Source: Ideonella sp. MAG2 (GTDB lineage: Bacteria > Pseudomonadota > Gammaproteobacteria > Burkholderiales > Burkholderiaceae_C). Taken from it: 32,131 nt of DNA. Position numbers and translations under genes: made by a program. Numbering within the stretch: the first letter of the stretch is position 1; the number at the start of each line of letters is the position of its first letter. Below the pieces are notes generated by a model that saw nothing but the letters and a program-made list of their open reading frames with translations, did no database searches and was not told the origin of the DNA. The stretch spans positions 42,277 through 74,407 of the forward strand of contig PTEU01000002.1 of assembly GCA_004359425.1 (NCBI GenBank), written 5' to 3'. Of this stretch, positions 1 through 8,933 are shown piece by piece.

Positions 1-3000
1 CGCCCAGGTAGGCGCCCTCCGGCGTTTTTTCGGCCGCATGGAGTGCGCCGTCGTACTCCCGCAGCGCCTTGCCGGTGTGCGAGGTGGGGTGCTCGCGCAT
101 GGCCTCGGGCGTGCCTTCAGCCACCAAGGCGCCGCCTTCGTCACCGCCCTCCGGCCCCAGGTCGATCAACCAGTCGGCCGCGCGGATCACGTCCAGGTTG
201 TGCTCAATCACCAGCAGCGAGTGCCCGGCCTCCAGCAGCTTGCGCAGCGCGCGCATCAGCTTGGCAATGTCGTCAAAGTGCAGACCGGTGGTGGGCTCGT
301 CAAACACATAGAGCACGCCCTTCTTGGCCACGGCCTGGCGTGGCGAGGCGGCCGCCTCGGCCAAGAAGCCGGCCAGCTTCAGACGCTGGGCTTCACCACC
401 CGAGAGCGTGGGCACGGGCTGGCCCAGGCGCACATAGTCCAGGCCCACATCCACAATGGGCTGCAGGGTGCGCAGCACTTCGCGGTCACCCGCAAAGGCT
501 TTGACGGCTTCGGACACGGTCAGGTCCAACACATCGGCAATCGACAGGCTCCTGTCCCCGCGCTCGATCTTGACCTCCAACAGCTCGGCCCGGTAGCGGC
601 GGCCGTCGCAATCGGGGCAGCGCAGGTAGACGTCGGAGAGGAACTGCATCTCCACATGCTCAAAGCCCGAGCCCCCGCAGGTGGGGCAGCGGCCATCGCC
701 TGCATTGAAGCTGAACATGCCCGCCGTGTAATTGCGCTCTTGGGCCAGCGGGGCCACGGCAAAAAGCTTGCGGATCTCGTCAAACGCGCCCACATAGCTG
801 GCCGGGTTGGAGCGGGCCGTCTTGCCAATCGGGCTTTGGTCCACAAACACCGCGTCCGCCAGGTGGTCGGCACCCAGCAATTGGTCAAAGCTGCCCGGCG
901 TCTCGGTGGCATGGCCAAAGTGGCGGAACAGTGCGGGCACCAGCACGTCTTGCACCAGGGTGCTCTTGCCCGAGCCGGACACGCCCGTCACCACCGTCAG
1001 GCGCTGCAGCGGGAAGGCCACGTTCAAGTTGCGCAGGTTGTTTTGGCGCGCGCCCTGCAAGATCAGCTTGGGCGTGCTGTCATCCACAAAGCGCTTGAAG
1101 CCCAAGCCCACCACCTTGCGTGCGCCCAAGTAGGCGCCGGTCAGGGTGTCAGCGTCGCGGGCCGCTTCGGGGCTGCCATCAAACACAATCTGGCCGCCCT
1201 TCTCGCCCGGGCCTGGGCCCATGTCGATCAGGCGGTCGCCGGCCAGCATCACGGCCGGGTCGTGCTCCACCACCACCAAGGTATTGCCGGCGTCGCGCAG
1301 GCGGTGCATGGCCTGCACGATGCGGCTCATGTCGCGCGGGTGCAGGCCAATGCTGGGCTCGTCCAGCACAAACAAGGTGTTGACCAACGAGGTGCCCAAG
1401 GCCGTGGTCAGGTTGATGCGCTGCACCTCGCCGCCGCTCAGGGTACGGCTTTGGCGGTCCAGTGTCAGATAGCCCAGGCCCACGTCGCAGAGGTACTTGA
1501 TGCGGGTACGCACCTCTTCTAACAACAACTTCAGAGCCTCGTCGCGCAGCACATCTGGAAGGGTCAATTCGTCGAAAAAGCGGCGCAGGCGGCTGATGGG
1601 CAACAGCATCAAGTCGTGCAGGTTCAAGCCCGGCAAGGCCTGCAACTGCTCAGTGCTCCAGGCAGCACCCAGCGGCAGCTTGCGCTGCGCGGGCGGCAGC
1701 ACAGCGTCGGCGTTTTCTTTGGAACCCAGGCGCCACAGCAAGGCTTCGAGCTTGAGCCGCGCCCCGCCACAACTGCCACAGGGCGTGTAGCTGCGGTACT
1801 TGGACAGCAGCACCCGGATGTGCATCTTGTAGGCCTTGCTCTCCAGGTACTCGAAGAAGCGGCGCACGCCGTACCACTGCTTGTTCCAGTTGCCCGTCCA
1901 GTTGGGCGAGCCTTCCAGCACCCACTCGCGCTGTGCGGCCGTGAGCTGGGCCCAAGGCGTGTCGCGCGGAATGCCAGCCTCACCCGCGTACTTCACCAGG
2001 TCGTCCTGGCATTCCTTCCAGGCCGGGGTTTGAAGCGGCTTGATGGCGCCGTTGCGCAGGGTCTTGCGCTCGTCGGGGATCACCAGGCCAAAGTCCACCC
2101 CGATCACCCGCCCAAAGCCGCGGCAGGTCTCGCAGGCGCCATAGGCCGAGTTGAAGCTGAACAAGGCGGGTTGCGGCTCGCCGTAGCGCAGGTCGCTCTC
2201 GGGGCAGTGCAGGCCGGTGGAATAACGCCAGAGATCGGTGGCATCGCCTTCGCCCAAGGCATAGACGGTGAGACGGCCCTGGCCGCGCTTCAGGCACAGC
2301 TCAATGGCCTCCATCACCCGCACGCGCTCGGCATTGCCCAGGCGAAAGCGATCCGCCACCACGTCCAACACTTTCTTGTCGCCAATGACACGCTCTGCCT
2401 GCACCCGCGCAAAGCCGCTGGCCTGCAGCCATTGCTCCAATTGTTCGGCCGTGGTGTTGGCGGGCAGCTCCACCGCGAAGGTGAAGATCAAACGCGGGTC
2501 TGACACAGAGCCCCCTAGGCGCTGCGCGCCGTCCCCCCGAGGGGGAGCGCCGCCTGCTTGGGGCGGCCCGGCGAAGGCGGCTGCCGCCGAAGCCCGCGCC
2601 TGCAGATCCGCATAAATGGTTTCCGGCGTGTCATGCCGCACTGGCAAGGCGGTTTTCTGGTCAAACAACTGCGCCGCCCGCGCAAACAGCAGCTTGAGGT
2701 GGTCGTTCAGCTCCGTCATCGTGCCCACGGTGGAGCGGCTGGTGCGCACCGGGTTGGTCTGATCAATCGCAATCGCCGGGGGCACGCCGTCCACCTTGTC
2801 CACGGCCGGGCGATCCATGCGGTCCAAGAACTGCCGCGCATAGGCCGAGAAGGTCTCGACATAGCGCCGCTGGCCCTCGGCATACAGAGTGTCAAACACC
2901 AGGCTGGACTTGCCCGAGCCGCTGGGGCCGGTGACCACGGTCATCTCACCCGTGCGGATGTCCAGGTCCAGGTTCTTCAGGTTGTGCTGACGGGCACCAC

Positions 3001-3025
3001 GGAGTCGGATCAGGCCAGAGGACAT
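1..3025 (-). CDS. uvrA: UvrA excinuclease ABC subunit A (N-terminal ~1008 codons, cut by window edge)
   Basis: ATPase of nucleotide excision repair that scans DNA for bulky lesions and loads UvrB. Read on the minus strand from ATG at 3025 (MSSGLIRLRGARQHNLKNLD). The first Walker A GPSGSGKS is at residues ~33-40. CxxC zinc-module pairs lie near residues 297, 417, 778 and 804. LSGGEVQR and DEPSIGLHP are near 530-555, a second Walker A GVSGSGKS near 680, and LSGGEAQR with DEPTTGLHF near 873-905. Both ABC halves are therefore complete, yet no stop is reached after LGPEGGDEGG and TGKALREYD, where an ordinary ~950-aa UvrA would end. From memory, the opening and PPAIAIDQTNPVRTSRSTVG resemble the tandem, ~1900-aa UvrA of some Burkholderiales; this is an inference. 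Residues ~142-174 are an Ala/Gly/Pro-rich insert from a palindromic repeat. No LexA box was seen upstream. Confidence 0.95.
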   Translation of the reverse strand, partial: MSSGLIRLRGARQHNLKNLDLDIRTGEMTVVTGPSGSGKSSLVFDTLYAEGQRRYVETFSAYARQFLDRMDRPAVDKVDGVPPAIAIDQTNPVRTSRSTVGTMTELNDHLKLLFARAAQLFDQKTALPVRHDTPETIYADLQARASAAAAFAGPPQAGGAPPRGDGAQRLGGSVSDPRLIFTFAVELPANTTAEQLEQWLQASGFARVQAERVIGDKKVLDVVADRFRLGNAERVRVMEAIELCLKRGQGRLTVYALGEGDATDLWRYSTGLHCPESDLRYGEPQPALFSFNSAYGACETCRGFGRVIGVDFGLVIPDERKTLRNGAIKPLQTPAWKECQDDLVKYAGEAGIPRDTPWAQLTAAQREWVLEGSPNWTGNWNKQWYGVRRFFEYLESKAYKMHIRVLLSKYRSYTPCGSCGGARLKLEALLWRLGSKENADAVLPPAQRKLPLGAAWSTEQLQALPGLNLHDLMLLPISRLRRFFDELTLPDVLRDEALKLLLEEVRTRIKYLCDVGLGYLTLDRQSRTLSGGEVQRINLTTALGTSLVNTLFVLDEPSIGLHPRDMSRIVQAMHRLRDAGNTLVVVEHDPAVMLAGDRLIDMGPGPGEKGGQIVFDGSPEAARDADTLTGAYLGARKVVGLGFKRFVDDSTPKLILQGARQNNLRNLNVAFPLQRLTVVTGVSGSGKSTLVQDVLVPALFRHFGHATETPGSFDQLLGADHLADAVFVDQSPIGKTARSNPASYVGAFDEIRKLFAVAPLAQERNYTAGMFSFNAGDGRCPTCGGSGFEHVEMQFLSDVYLRCPDCDGRRYRAELLEVKIERGDRSLSIADVLDLTVSEAVKAFAGDREVLRTLQPIVDVGLDYVRLGQPVPTLSGGEAQRLKLAGFLAEAAASPRQAVAKKGVLYVFDEPTTGLHFDDIAKLMRALRKLLEAGHSLLVIEHNLDVIRAADWLIDLGPEGGDEGGALVAEGTPEAMREHPTSHTGKALREYDGALHAAEKTPEGAYLG
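2507..2600. repeat. Palindromic GC-rich repeat inserted in frame in uvrA
   Basis: A block of nested inverted repeats interrupts uvrA. Stems include GGCGC-TGC-GCGCC (about 2518-2530), a C-run/G-run pair around 2532-2547, GCCGCC-N7-GGCGGC (about 2550-2568) and GGCGGC-T-GCCGCC (about 2576-2588). Its base composition and low-complexity translation (Ala, Gly, Pro, Arg) differ from the flanking conserved UvrA sequence, PETIYADLQ before and DPRLIFTFAVELPA after. A TAG in the repeat (first base 2517 on the minus strand) falls out of the uvrA frame, so reading continues. From memory it resembles intergenic repeats common in Comamonadaceae genomes; that resemblance needs a search. Confidence 0.7.
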
Positions 3026-3103
3026 AGAAGGGGTTTTGGCAACGCAGAACCCGCTATGTTGACACGTTCCTGGAGCCAATGGCCGCCAAGCTGCAAGCTG
3101 GGC

Positions 3104-4648
3104 TTAGCTGCTTTTGGCCGGCCAGTAGCGGTCGCGCACTTTCTTTTTATAGAGTTTGCCAGTCGCGTGCCGAGGCAACGCGTCTTCAAAGTCCACGGAT
3201 CTTGGGCACTTGAATGCAGCCAGGTGTTGTCTACAAAACTGCATCAACTCCTCGGCCAAGGCAGGGCTCTGAGCCGAAGGGTCTAGCAACTGAACCACGG
3301 CTTTCACTTCCTCGCCAAAGTCCGCGTTGGGCACGCCAATCACGGCCACATCCAGCACCTTGGGGTGTTGTAGCAAGATGTTCTCAGCCTCCTGCGGATA
3401 GACATTGACACCGCCCGAGATGATCATGAAGTCGCGCCGATCCAGGAGGTACAGATAGCCCTCATCGTCCATTCGGCCAATGTCGCCCAGCGTGGTCCAG
3501 CCCTGGGCGTTTCTGGCTTTGGCGGTGCGAGCCGCATCGTTGTGGTACACAAACTCCGGGCCATCGGAAAAATAGACCACCCCTGATTCACCGGCGGGCA
3601 ACTCGTTGCCCTCGTCGTCACAGATATGCAGCGTGCCCTGACTCGCCCGGCCCACGGAGCCCTTGTGGGCCAACCATTCTGGCGCGGTAATGGAACAAAA
3701 GCCGTTGTTCTCTGTACCCGCGTAATACTCGTGGATGATGGGGCCCCACCAAGCCAGCATCTGCTCCTTCACCTCCACCGGGCAAGGTGCCGCAGCATGA
3801 ATGGCCACTTGCAGCGAACTCACATCAAACAGCTCACGCTCCGCTTGGGGCAGCTTGAGCATGCGCACAAACATGGTGGGCACCCATTGCGCGTGGGTGA
3901 TGCGGTGCTGTTGAATCAAGGCCAGTGCGCGGCTTGCGTCAAAGCTATTCATCACATAGACCGTGCCTCCCCGCTTGATCACCGTCATGCTGTGGCGCAA
4001 TGGGGCCGCATGGTAGAGCGGCGCGGGCGAGAGGTAGCGGCACTCAGGCCCGTAGCCAAACAACGGAGCCAGCAGCGAAACCAGCATGGTGGGTTGGCCT
4101 GCAGGCACATCCAGCAAGGGCCATTTCACGCCTTTGGGCTTGCCCGTGGTGCCCGAGGAATACAGCATGTCCAAGCCTTGGGCCGCGTCAGCAATCGGCG
4201 TGCGAGGGGCGGCGTCCAAAGCGGCGCACCAATCGGGAAAGCTGGCGGGCCCCAGGCCGGTGCGAAAGCAGCGAACCTGCTCACCCACCAGGGTGTGCAG
4301 CTCAGCGGTGTCGCACTCCACATCGTCGGAGATCAGCAGCAGCTTGGCCCCGCAGTCATTGACGATGTATGCCGCTTCCGTGGCGGTAAGGCGTGTACTG
4401 ATCGTGGTGTAGTACACCCCCGCTCTGTCCATGCCGAAGCAGGCTTCTAGAAGACGCCGCCCGTTCTTCATCACCAAGGCCACATGCTCGCCCTTGGTCA
4501 CGCCACTGGCGCGCAGCAGATGGGCCACTTGATTGGCCCGTGCTTCCAGTTGAGCAAAGCTGACCGACTCTCCAGTCTCACAGATTTCAAACGCCGTTTT
4601 GTCCGGGTTCACCGGCTCGGCAGAACCACTCAAAAGAGGAAACAGCAT
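3104..4648 (-). CDS. AMP-dependent acyl-CoA synthetase/ligase
   Basis: 514-aa member of the ANL adenylating superfamily, predicted to activate a carboxylic acid to its acyl-CoA via an acyl-adenylate. Visible motifs are the P-loop-like YSSGTTGKPKGVKWP (~167-180), YYAGTENNG (~310), the GWTTLGDIGRMDDEGYLYLLDRRDFMI core with the ribose-binding Asp, GGVNVYPQEAEN, and the C-terminal catalytic lysine in PRHATGKLYKKK. Length is normal for short or medium FadD-like ligases. It is the last gene of the minus-strand transporter operon, 28 bp after the dehydrogenase remnant, with no obvious Shine-Dalgarno at ATG 4648. The substrate cannot be read from sequence. HAAT neighbours and acyl-CoA dehydrogenase remnants suggest an organic or branched acid. 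Confidence 0.9.
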   Translation of the reverse strand: MLFPLLSGSAEPVNPDKTAFEICETGESVSFAQLEARANQVAHLLRASGVTKGEHVALVMKNGRRLLEACFGMDRAGVYYTTISTRLTATEAAYIVNDCGAKLLLISDDVECDTAELHTLVGEQVRCFRTGLGPASFPDWCAALDAAPRTPIADAAQGLDMLYSSGTTGKPKGVKWPLLDVPAGQPTMLVSLLAPLFGYGPECRYLSPAPLYHAAPLRHSMTVIKRGGTVYVMNSFDASRALALIQQHRITHAQWVPTMFVRMLKLPQAERELFDVSSLQVAIHAAAPCPVEVKEQMLAWWGPIIHEYYAGTENNGFCSITAPEWLAHKGSVGRASQGTLHICDDEGNELPAGESGVVYFSDGPEFVYHNDAARTAKARNAQGWTTLGDIGRMDDEGYLYLLDRRDFMIISGGVNVYPQEAENILLQHPKVLDVAVIGVPNADFGEEVKAVVQLLDPSAQSPALAEELMQFCRQHLAAFKCPRSVDFEDALPRHATGKLYKKKVRDRYWPAKSS

Positions 4649-4676
4649 GACAAGTCAGATGGATGGCGAATGTGGA

Positions 4677-5204
4677 TCAATGAGCAATGCATACCTTGCC
4701 GAACTGGGCACCGCTCTTGAGGTAGGCCATGGCCTCTTTGAGCTCTTCGAAAGCAAAACTGCGGTCCACCACGGGCTGCAAGCGGTGTAAGTCGATCGCT
4801 CGCATCATCGCTTCAAGGCCATCGCGGTGGCCCACGGTGATGCCTTGCAGACGAACTTGACGCGTGATGATCAGGCCCAGCGCTGCCGACATGGCCGTGC
4901 CAGAGAGGATGCCGATCATGGCGATCATGCCGCCGGGGCGGATGCAGCGCAGCGATTGCGGCAATGTCTTCTCGCCGCCCAACTCCATGATGAGGTCATA
5001 GCCTTTGCCGCCGGTCAGCTCGCGGGTGGCCTTGGCCCATTCGGGGGTCGCGCGGTAGTTGATGACTGCATCTGCCCCCAAGGCCTGGGCCCGCGCCATG
5101 CGCTCTTCGCTGGAGGTGATGACCGTGACATGTGCCCCCAGCAGCTTGGCAAACTGCAAGGCAAACAAGGCCACACCACCACACCCTTGCACCAGCACAC
5201 GGTC
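4677..5204 (-). pseudogene. C-terminal half of a medium-chain (zinc-type/quinone oxidoreductase) dehydrogenase
   Basis: About 175 residues of an MDR-superfamily NAD(P)-dependent dehydrogenase. It begins inside the cofactor domain at GDRVLVQGCGGVALFALQFA, the GxGGV Rossmann motif, and continues through ALGADAVINYR, YDLIMELGG and RPGGMIAMIG to the family C-terminus AYLKSGAQFGKVCIAH. The N-terminal catalytic domain (~150-170 residues) is absent. A stop lies four codons upstream of the GTG at 5198 in this frame. Directly upstream is acyl-CoA dehydrogenase sequence in another frame, so this is one side of a deletion or assembly joint at ~5205. A GTG-initiated fragment could be translated but would lack the active site. 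Intact relatives include alcohol dehydrogenases and enoyl or acryloyl-CoA reductases; which one is unclear. Confidence 0.85.
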
Positions 5205-5788
5205 ACCGGCTTATGAAAACCAGGTGCATTAGCGTCGACCAAAAAAGCCGCCACACCGGCCGCGCCCGCAACCGCTTGGGTCTGCGCATAGACCACCACC
5301 CAATCAGCATGGTGGGCGTTGGTGATCCAGGTCTTGCTGCCAGTCAAGACCCAACCGCCAGCCACTTGTTGGGCCCGGGTTTGAATCGCAGCAAAGTCAG
5401 AGCCTGCATCGGGCTCGGTCAAGGCGGTACAGGCAGTGGTCGTGCCAGCCATCAAGCCGGGCGCAATGCCTTGGGCCAGCGACAGGTCGTCCATCTGGGC
5501 CAAACGCTCGGCGACGTTCTGGCTGTTCACTACCGCCATCGCCACACCAAAGTCGGCCTCAGCCAGAATTTGCGTGAGCTGCACCTTGCAGGCAAAAGAC
5601 AGACCGCCACCGCCCAAGGCTTGGGGCACTTGCACGGCCAGCAAACCCGCCTGCCCTGCCTCGGGCATCCAGCCCATGCTGCTGGAGGCGCTGCCTTGCT
5701 TGGCTTCAATCTGCGGCTTAACAACGCGCTCCGCAAATGCACGCGCCCGGTCCAACAGCGCAATCTCAGCGGCGGTCAGCGTCAACAC
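5015..5788 (-). pseudogene. Acyl-CoA dehydrogenase, N-terminal half only, frame-fused into the next gene
   Basis: From GTG 5788 (MLTLTAAEIALLDRARAFAE), one base after the livM stop codon, about 194 residues match the acyl-CoA dehydrogenase fold: N-terminal helical domain, then the FAD/substrate region ALTEPDAGSDFAAIQTRA and GWVLTGSKTWITNAHHADW. Homology ends at ANAPGFHKP near 5205. After that the frame reads nonsense (VTVCWCKG onward) across the dehydrogenase remnant to 5015. The C-terminal helical domain with the catalytic base and the dimer contacts is missing, so oxidation of acyl-CoA to enoyl-CoA is not expected. An ATG at 5848 extends the frame but lies inside livM and is not favoured. 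Confidence 0.85.
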
Positions 5789-5789
5789 C

Positions 5790-6767
5790 TTAGCGCCCCA
5801 GCAAGGCTTTGGCGCGCAACCAAGCCTGCTGAATGACAGGCACCACACCGCGCGGCAAGAAGATGGTGGTCAGCACCAAGATCAGCCCATAAGTGACTAA
5901 GCGGTAGCTGTCTGCAATGCGCAGGTACTCGGGCAAAAACACCACGGCGAAAGCGCCAATGATGGGGCCGGTCAAGGTGCCACTGCCGCCCAAGATAACG
6001 GCGAGGATGGCGTTGAGTGATTGGTCCACGCCAAAAGGCTCAGGGTTCAAAAACCCGATGTAGTGCGCGTAAAGCGCACCCGCCAGACCCGCCATGCCAG
6101 CGCTCACCACAAAGGCCAGCAGCTTGTAGCGCCAGGTGCTCACACCCATCGAGTCCGCCAGGGTCTCGTTCTGGCGAATGGCCACCAAGACACGGCCCAC
6201 CCTGGAATGCAGAATGAGTGCACACAAGCCCGTGACGAGCGCTGCCACCAGCGCCACCAGGCCGTAGTAATACACACTGCTGCGGCCTTCGAAGTTGATG
6301 ACCCATCCCCCCACATTGATCTCGCTGGGGCGCGGCACATCAGGAATGCCAGCTTCGCCACCCGTCAAGGAGCTAAAGGTCATCAAGATGGTGAAGATCA
6401 CCATGTTGTAGGCCAAGGTCACGATGGCGAAGTAATGGCCCTTCACACGCAAGCTGGGGTAGCCCACCACCACCGACACGAGGGCGGTAAATAGCGGTGC
6501 CAAGGCCAGGCATGTCCACACGGGCCAGCCCAGCTTCACGGTCAGCAGCGTCGAGAAATACGCACCAATACCCATAAAGCCGGCTTGAGCAATGGAGACA
6601 TAGCCGACAAAGCCTTGAATCAAGTTTTGTCCCTGCGCCAAGATCACCCAGATCAAGGCCAGGATCACCAAATGCATGAAATAGGGCACGGTGATCAAGC
6701 TGGGCAAGGCCACTGCGGTGATTGCCACGGCGGCGAGGCCGCCCATCAGTTTGTATTTGCTATTCAT
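5790..6767 (-). CDS. livM: Branched-chain-type ABC transporter inner-membrane permease LivM
   Basis: 325-aa HAAT-family permease with about eight to ten hydrophobic segments. It carries the LivM signatures GQNLIQGFVGYVSIAQAGFMGIGAY and the EAA-like loop around YKLLAFVVSAGMAGLAGALYAHYIGFLNPEPF, followed by ILGGSGTLTGPIIGA. It overlaps livH by the ATGA at 6764-6767, which indicates translational coupling, and runs into the truncated acyl-CoA dehydrogenase. Together with LivH it should form the transmembrane channel. The name reflects the family: HAAT systems also move aromatic acids, urea, amides and other carboxylates. Confidence 0.92.
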   Translation of the reverse strand: MNSKYKLMGGLAAVAITAVALPSLITVPYFMHLVILALIWVILAQGQNLIQGFVGYVSIAQAGFMGIGAYFSTLLTVKLGWPVWTCLALAPLFTALVSVVVGYPSLRVKGHYFAIVTLAYNMVIFTILMTFSSLTGGEAGIPDVPRPSEINVGGWVINFEGRSSVYYYGLVALVAALVTGLCALILHSRVGRVLVAIRQNETLADSMGVSTWRYKLLAFVVSAGMAGLAGALYAHYIGFLNPEPFGVDQSLNAILAVILGGSGTLTGPIIGAFAVVFLPEYLRIADSYRLVTYGLILVLTTIFLPRGVVPVIQQAWLRAKALLGR

Positions 6768-7624
6768 CGCTTGCCCAACAAGCCTTCAGGCCTGAACAAC
6801 AACACCACAATCATGACCATGAAGGCAATGACATCTTTGTAGGCCGAGGAGACGAACCCAGCAGCCATGGCTTCGCTGACCCCGAGGATCAAGCCCCCGA
6901 CAATGGCCCCCGGGATGGAACCCAGCCCTCCGAGAATCAACACCGCAAATCCCTTGACGGCCAGCCCCTCGCCCACGCCGGGCGCAATGGCCAGCAAGGC
7001 ACCAATCAAGGCGCCCGCAGACACCCCCAGGGCTGAGGAGATGCCAAACACCACCAGCGACACCATGCTGACGTTCACGCCCATCAGCACTGCGGCAGGC
7101 CGGTTTTGGGCCACGGCGCGGATGGACTTGCCCGTTTTGGTCCGGCTGATCAACACGGCAATGACACCGATCAGCACACAGGCCGTCGCAATCACCAAGA
7201 GGCGCAGCTCGGCCACGGCAATGCCCGCCACATTGAACACACCGCGGTAGGGCGTCTGGATCACCACCTGATCGGCACCAAACATCAGCAGGTTCCCACC
7301 CTCAATCATCATGGTCAGGCCCAGGGCGATGATGAAGGCGTTGATGTGGGGCGCATCGCGCACGGGTCGGTAGGCAAGACGCTCGATCAACATGCCCACC
7401 CCTGCACCCGCCACCATGGCCAGCGCCATGGCTGCGAAGAAGGGCATGCCAAAGCGCTCGCCCAAGACAAAGGTGAGGTAGCCACCGAACATCGCCACCG
7501 AACCGTGCGCAAAATGGGCAATGCCCAAGATGCCAAACACCACCGTCAAGCCCAAGGCTATCAGCGTGTAGACAGCACCAATGGCCAAACCATTGAGTGC
7601 TTGCTGCAGTATTTCAGTCAACAT
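6764..7624 (-). CDS. livH: Branched-chain-type ABC transporter inner-membrane permease LivH
   Basis: 286-aa permease with the LivH hallmarks: an opening LQQALNGLAIGAVYTLIALGLTVVFG, then GIAHFAHGSVAMFGGYL, and near the C-terminus GFAVLILGGLGSIPGAIVGGLILG. Length is typical. It starts at ATG 7624, 39 bp after the binding-protein stop; a G-rich Shine-Dalgarno-like GGGGGAG lies roughly 10 bp upstream. It overlaps livM by 4 bp. It partners LivM in the membrane and is powered by LivG and LivF encoded upstream in the same operon. Confidence 0.92.
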   Translation of the reverse strand: MLTEILQQALNGLAIGAVYTLIALGLTVVFGILGIAHFAHGSVAMFGGYLTFVLGERFGMPFFAAMALAMVAGAGVGMLIERLAYRPVRDAPHINAFIIALGLTMMIEGGNLLMFGADQVVIQTPYRGVFNVAGIAVAELRLLVIATACVLIGVIAVLISRTKTGKSIRAVAQNRPAAVLMGVNVSMVSLVVFGISSALGVSAGALIGALLAIAPGVGEGLAVKGFAVLILGGLGSIPGAIVGGLILGVSEAMAAGFVSSAYKDVIAFMVMIVVLLFRPEGLLGKR

Positions 7625-7663
7625 CTAACGCTGCTCCCCCTGGGGTGCTTGAGAACGATGGGC

Positions 7664-8884
7664 TTACTTGCGCAGGCTGCGCAGGTGTTCTGAATAGGTC
7701 TTGGTGTCAGACGGCAAGTCCGACACATAGACCCACTTGCCCTTTTGCCACTGGAACGCACCGTTGGTGGTATAGGCCTGGCCGTTCACATCAAACATGG
7801 TGCTGCCGGTGGGCAGGTACTTCATGACAGTCTCTTTAGGCACCGTGAGCTTGCGCACCTCTGCCGCCACCTTCTTGGTGTCATCGGGCCCGCCTGCTGC
7901 CTCAACGGCGTGCTTCAGTACATAGACTTGGTCATAGGCGTAGGGAGAGCTGGGGGACGGTGCCATGCCAAATTTCTTGGTGTAGTTGGCGACATAGGCT
8001 TTGGCGTTGGCATCCAAGGCCTCGACCGTCAGTTCAGTGGGGCGTAGGTCCCATACACCTTCCATTTGCTCGCTGGTCGCCACCCTCAGAAACTGCTCTT
8101 CGCTGCCACTGGTAAAGCCATAGCGAGGCAACTTCATGCCCAGCTCAATGGCCTGGCGGTAAACGAACGCGGCAGGCTCCACATAGCCCAGCACCAACAA
8201 AGCATCGGGGTTGGCGGCCTTGACCTTGGTCAGTTGCGGCGTCATGTCGCGGTCTTTGAGGCCGAAGGACTCTTTGGCCACGATCTTGCCGCCAGACTTG
8301 GCCAGTTCACGCTCAAACGACTCCAGGTACTGGGCGTACAGGGCCACGTCCAGCGACCCAATGACGGCAATGGTTTTGACGCCACGCTTGGCCACAAACG
8401 CACCTGCAGCGGCACCGGTGTAGTCGGCAGGCGGGCGAGTCCGAAAGAGGTTGGCCGCGCCCCGGGCGGTGATGGAGCGCTCTGCCGCATTGCCCACAAA
8501 CATGACGGCGTTTTCTTTGTCGATGAATGAGGCCACCGCACTGGTAGAGCCGGAGCAGCAAAAGCCCAGCAGGTACTTGACGCCGTCTCGGTCAATCAGC
8601 TTGCGAACCGCATTGGTCGCTTCCGTGGGGTTGGCTTTGTCATCCGTGGAGACGACCTTCAGCTTGTAGTTGTCTGCACCGGCCTTGATGCCGCCTTTGG
8701 CGTTGATTTCTTCGGCCGCCATTTGCACGGCGTTGAACTGCGGCAAGCCATACACCGCGCCTGGGCCTGTGAGCGCATCACTCACGCCAATGAGCAGTTC
8801 CTTCTCAGCGGCCATGGTGGGCTGCGCCACGCCACAGACTGCCAGCAGGGCGGCTAGCGCCACGGATTTCTTCAAGGTCTTCAT
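7664..8884 (-). CDS. Periplasmic substrate-binding protein of the HAAT ABC transporter
   Basis: 406-aa type I periplasmic binding protein. A Sec signal peptide opens it (MKTLKKSVALAALLAVCG, then a likely cut at TMA-AEK near residue 26). The mature part begins LLIGVSDALTGPGAVYGLPQ and has NAVQMAAEEINAKGGI, the LivK/AmiC-type Rossmann start. Start ATG 8884 is chosen because AGGAGA sits 7 bp upstream and a signal peptide follows. A much longer reading frame continues upstream through livF and is an artefact. An unusual CC pair occurs in the ligand region (GFCCSGSTSA). It delivers the substrate to LivHM; the ligand is unknown and need not be a branched-chain amino acid. Confidence 0.93.
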   Translation of the reverse strand: MKTLKKSVALAALLAVCGVAQPTMAAEKELLIGVSDALTGPGAVYGLPQFNAVQMAAEEINAKGGIKAGADNYKLKVVSTDDKANPTEATNAVRKLIDRDGVKYLLGFCCSGSTSAVASFIDKENAVMFVGNAAERSITARGAANLFRTRPPADYTGAAAGAFVAKRGVKTIAVIGSLDVALYAQYLESFERELAKSGGKIVAKESFGLKDRDMTPQLTKVKAANPDALLVLGYVEPAAFVYRQAIELGMKLPRYGFTSGSEEQFLRVATSEQMEGVWDLRPTELTVEALDANAKAYVANYTKKFGMAPSPSSPYAYDQVYVLKHAVEAAGGPDDTKKVAAEVRKLTVPKETVMKYLPTGSTMFDVNGQAYTTNGAFQWQKGKWVYVSDLPSDTKTYSEHLRSLRK

Positions 8885-8933
8885 CGCATCGTCTCCTGGT
8901 AAATGTTCGCCATCGAAAACAGTGAGCCTGTGG

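Noticed and set aside
38..1522. 494-aa plus-strand open frame opposite uvrA
   Set aside because: Antisense shadow: Ala/Gln/His/Gly-rich with no motif, while the minus strand encodes clear UvrA domains.
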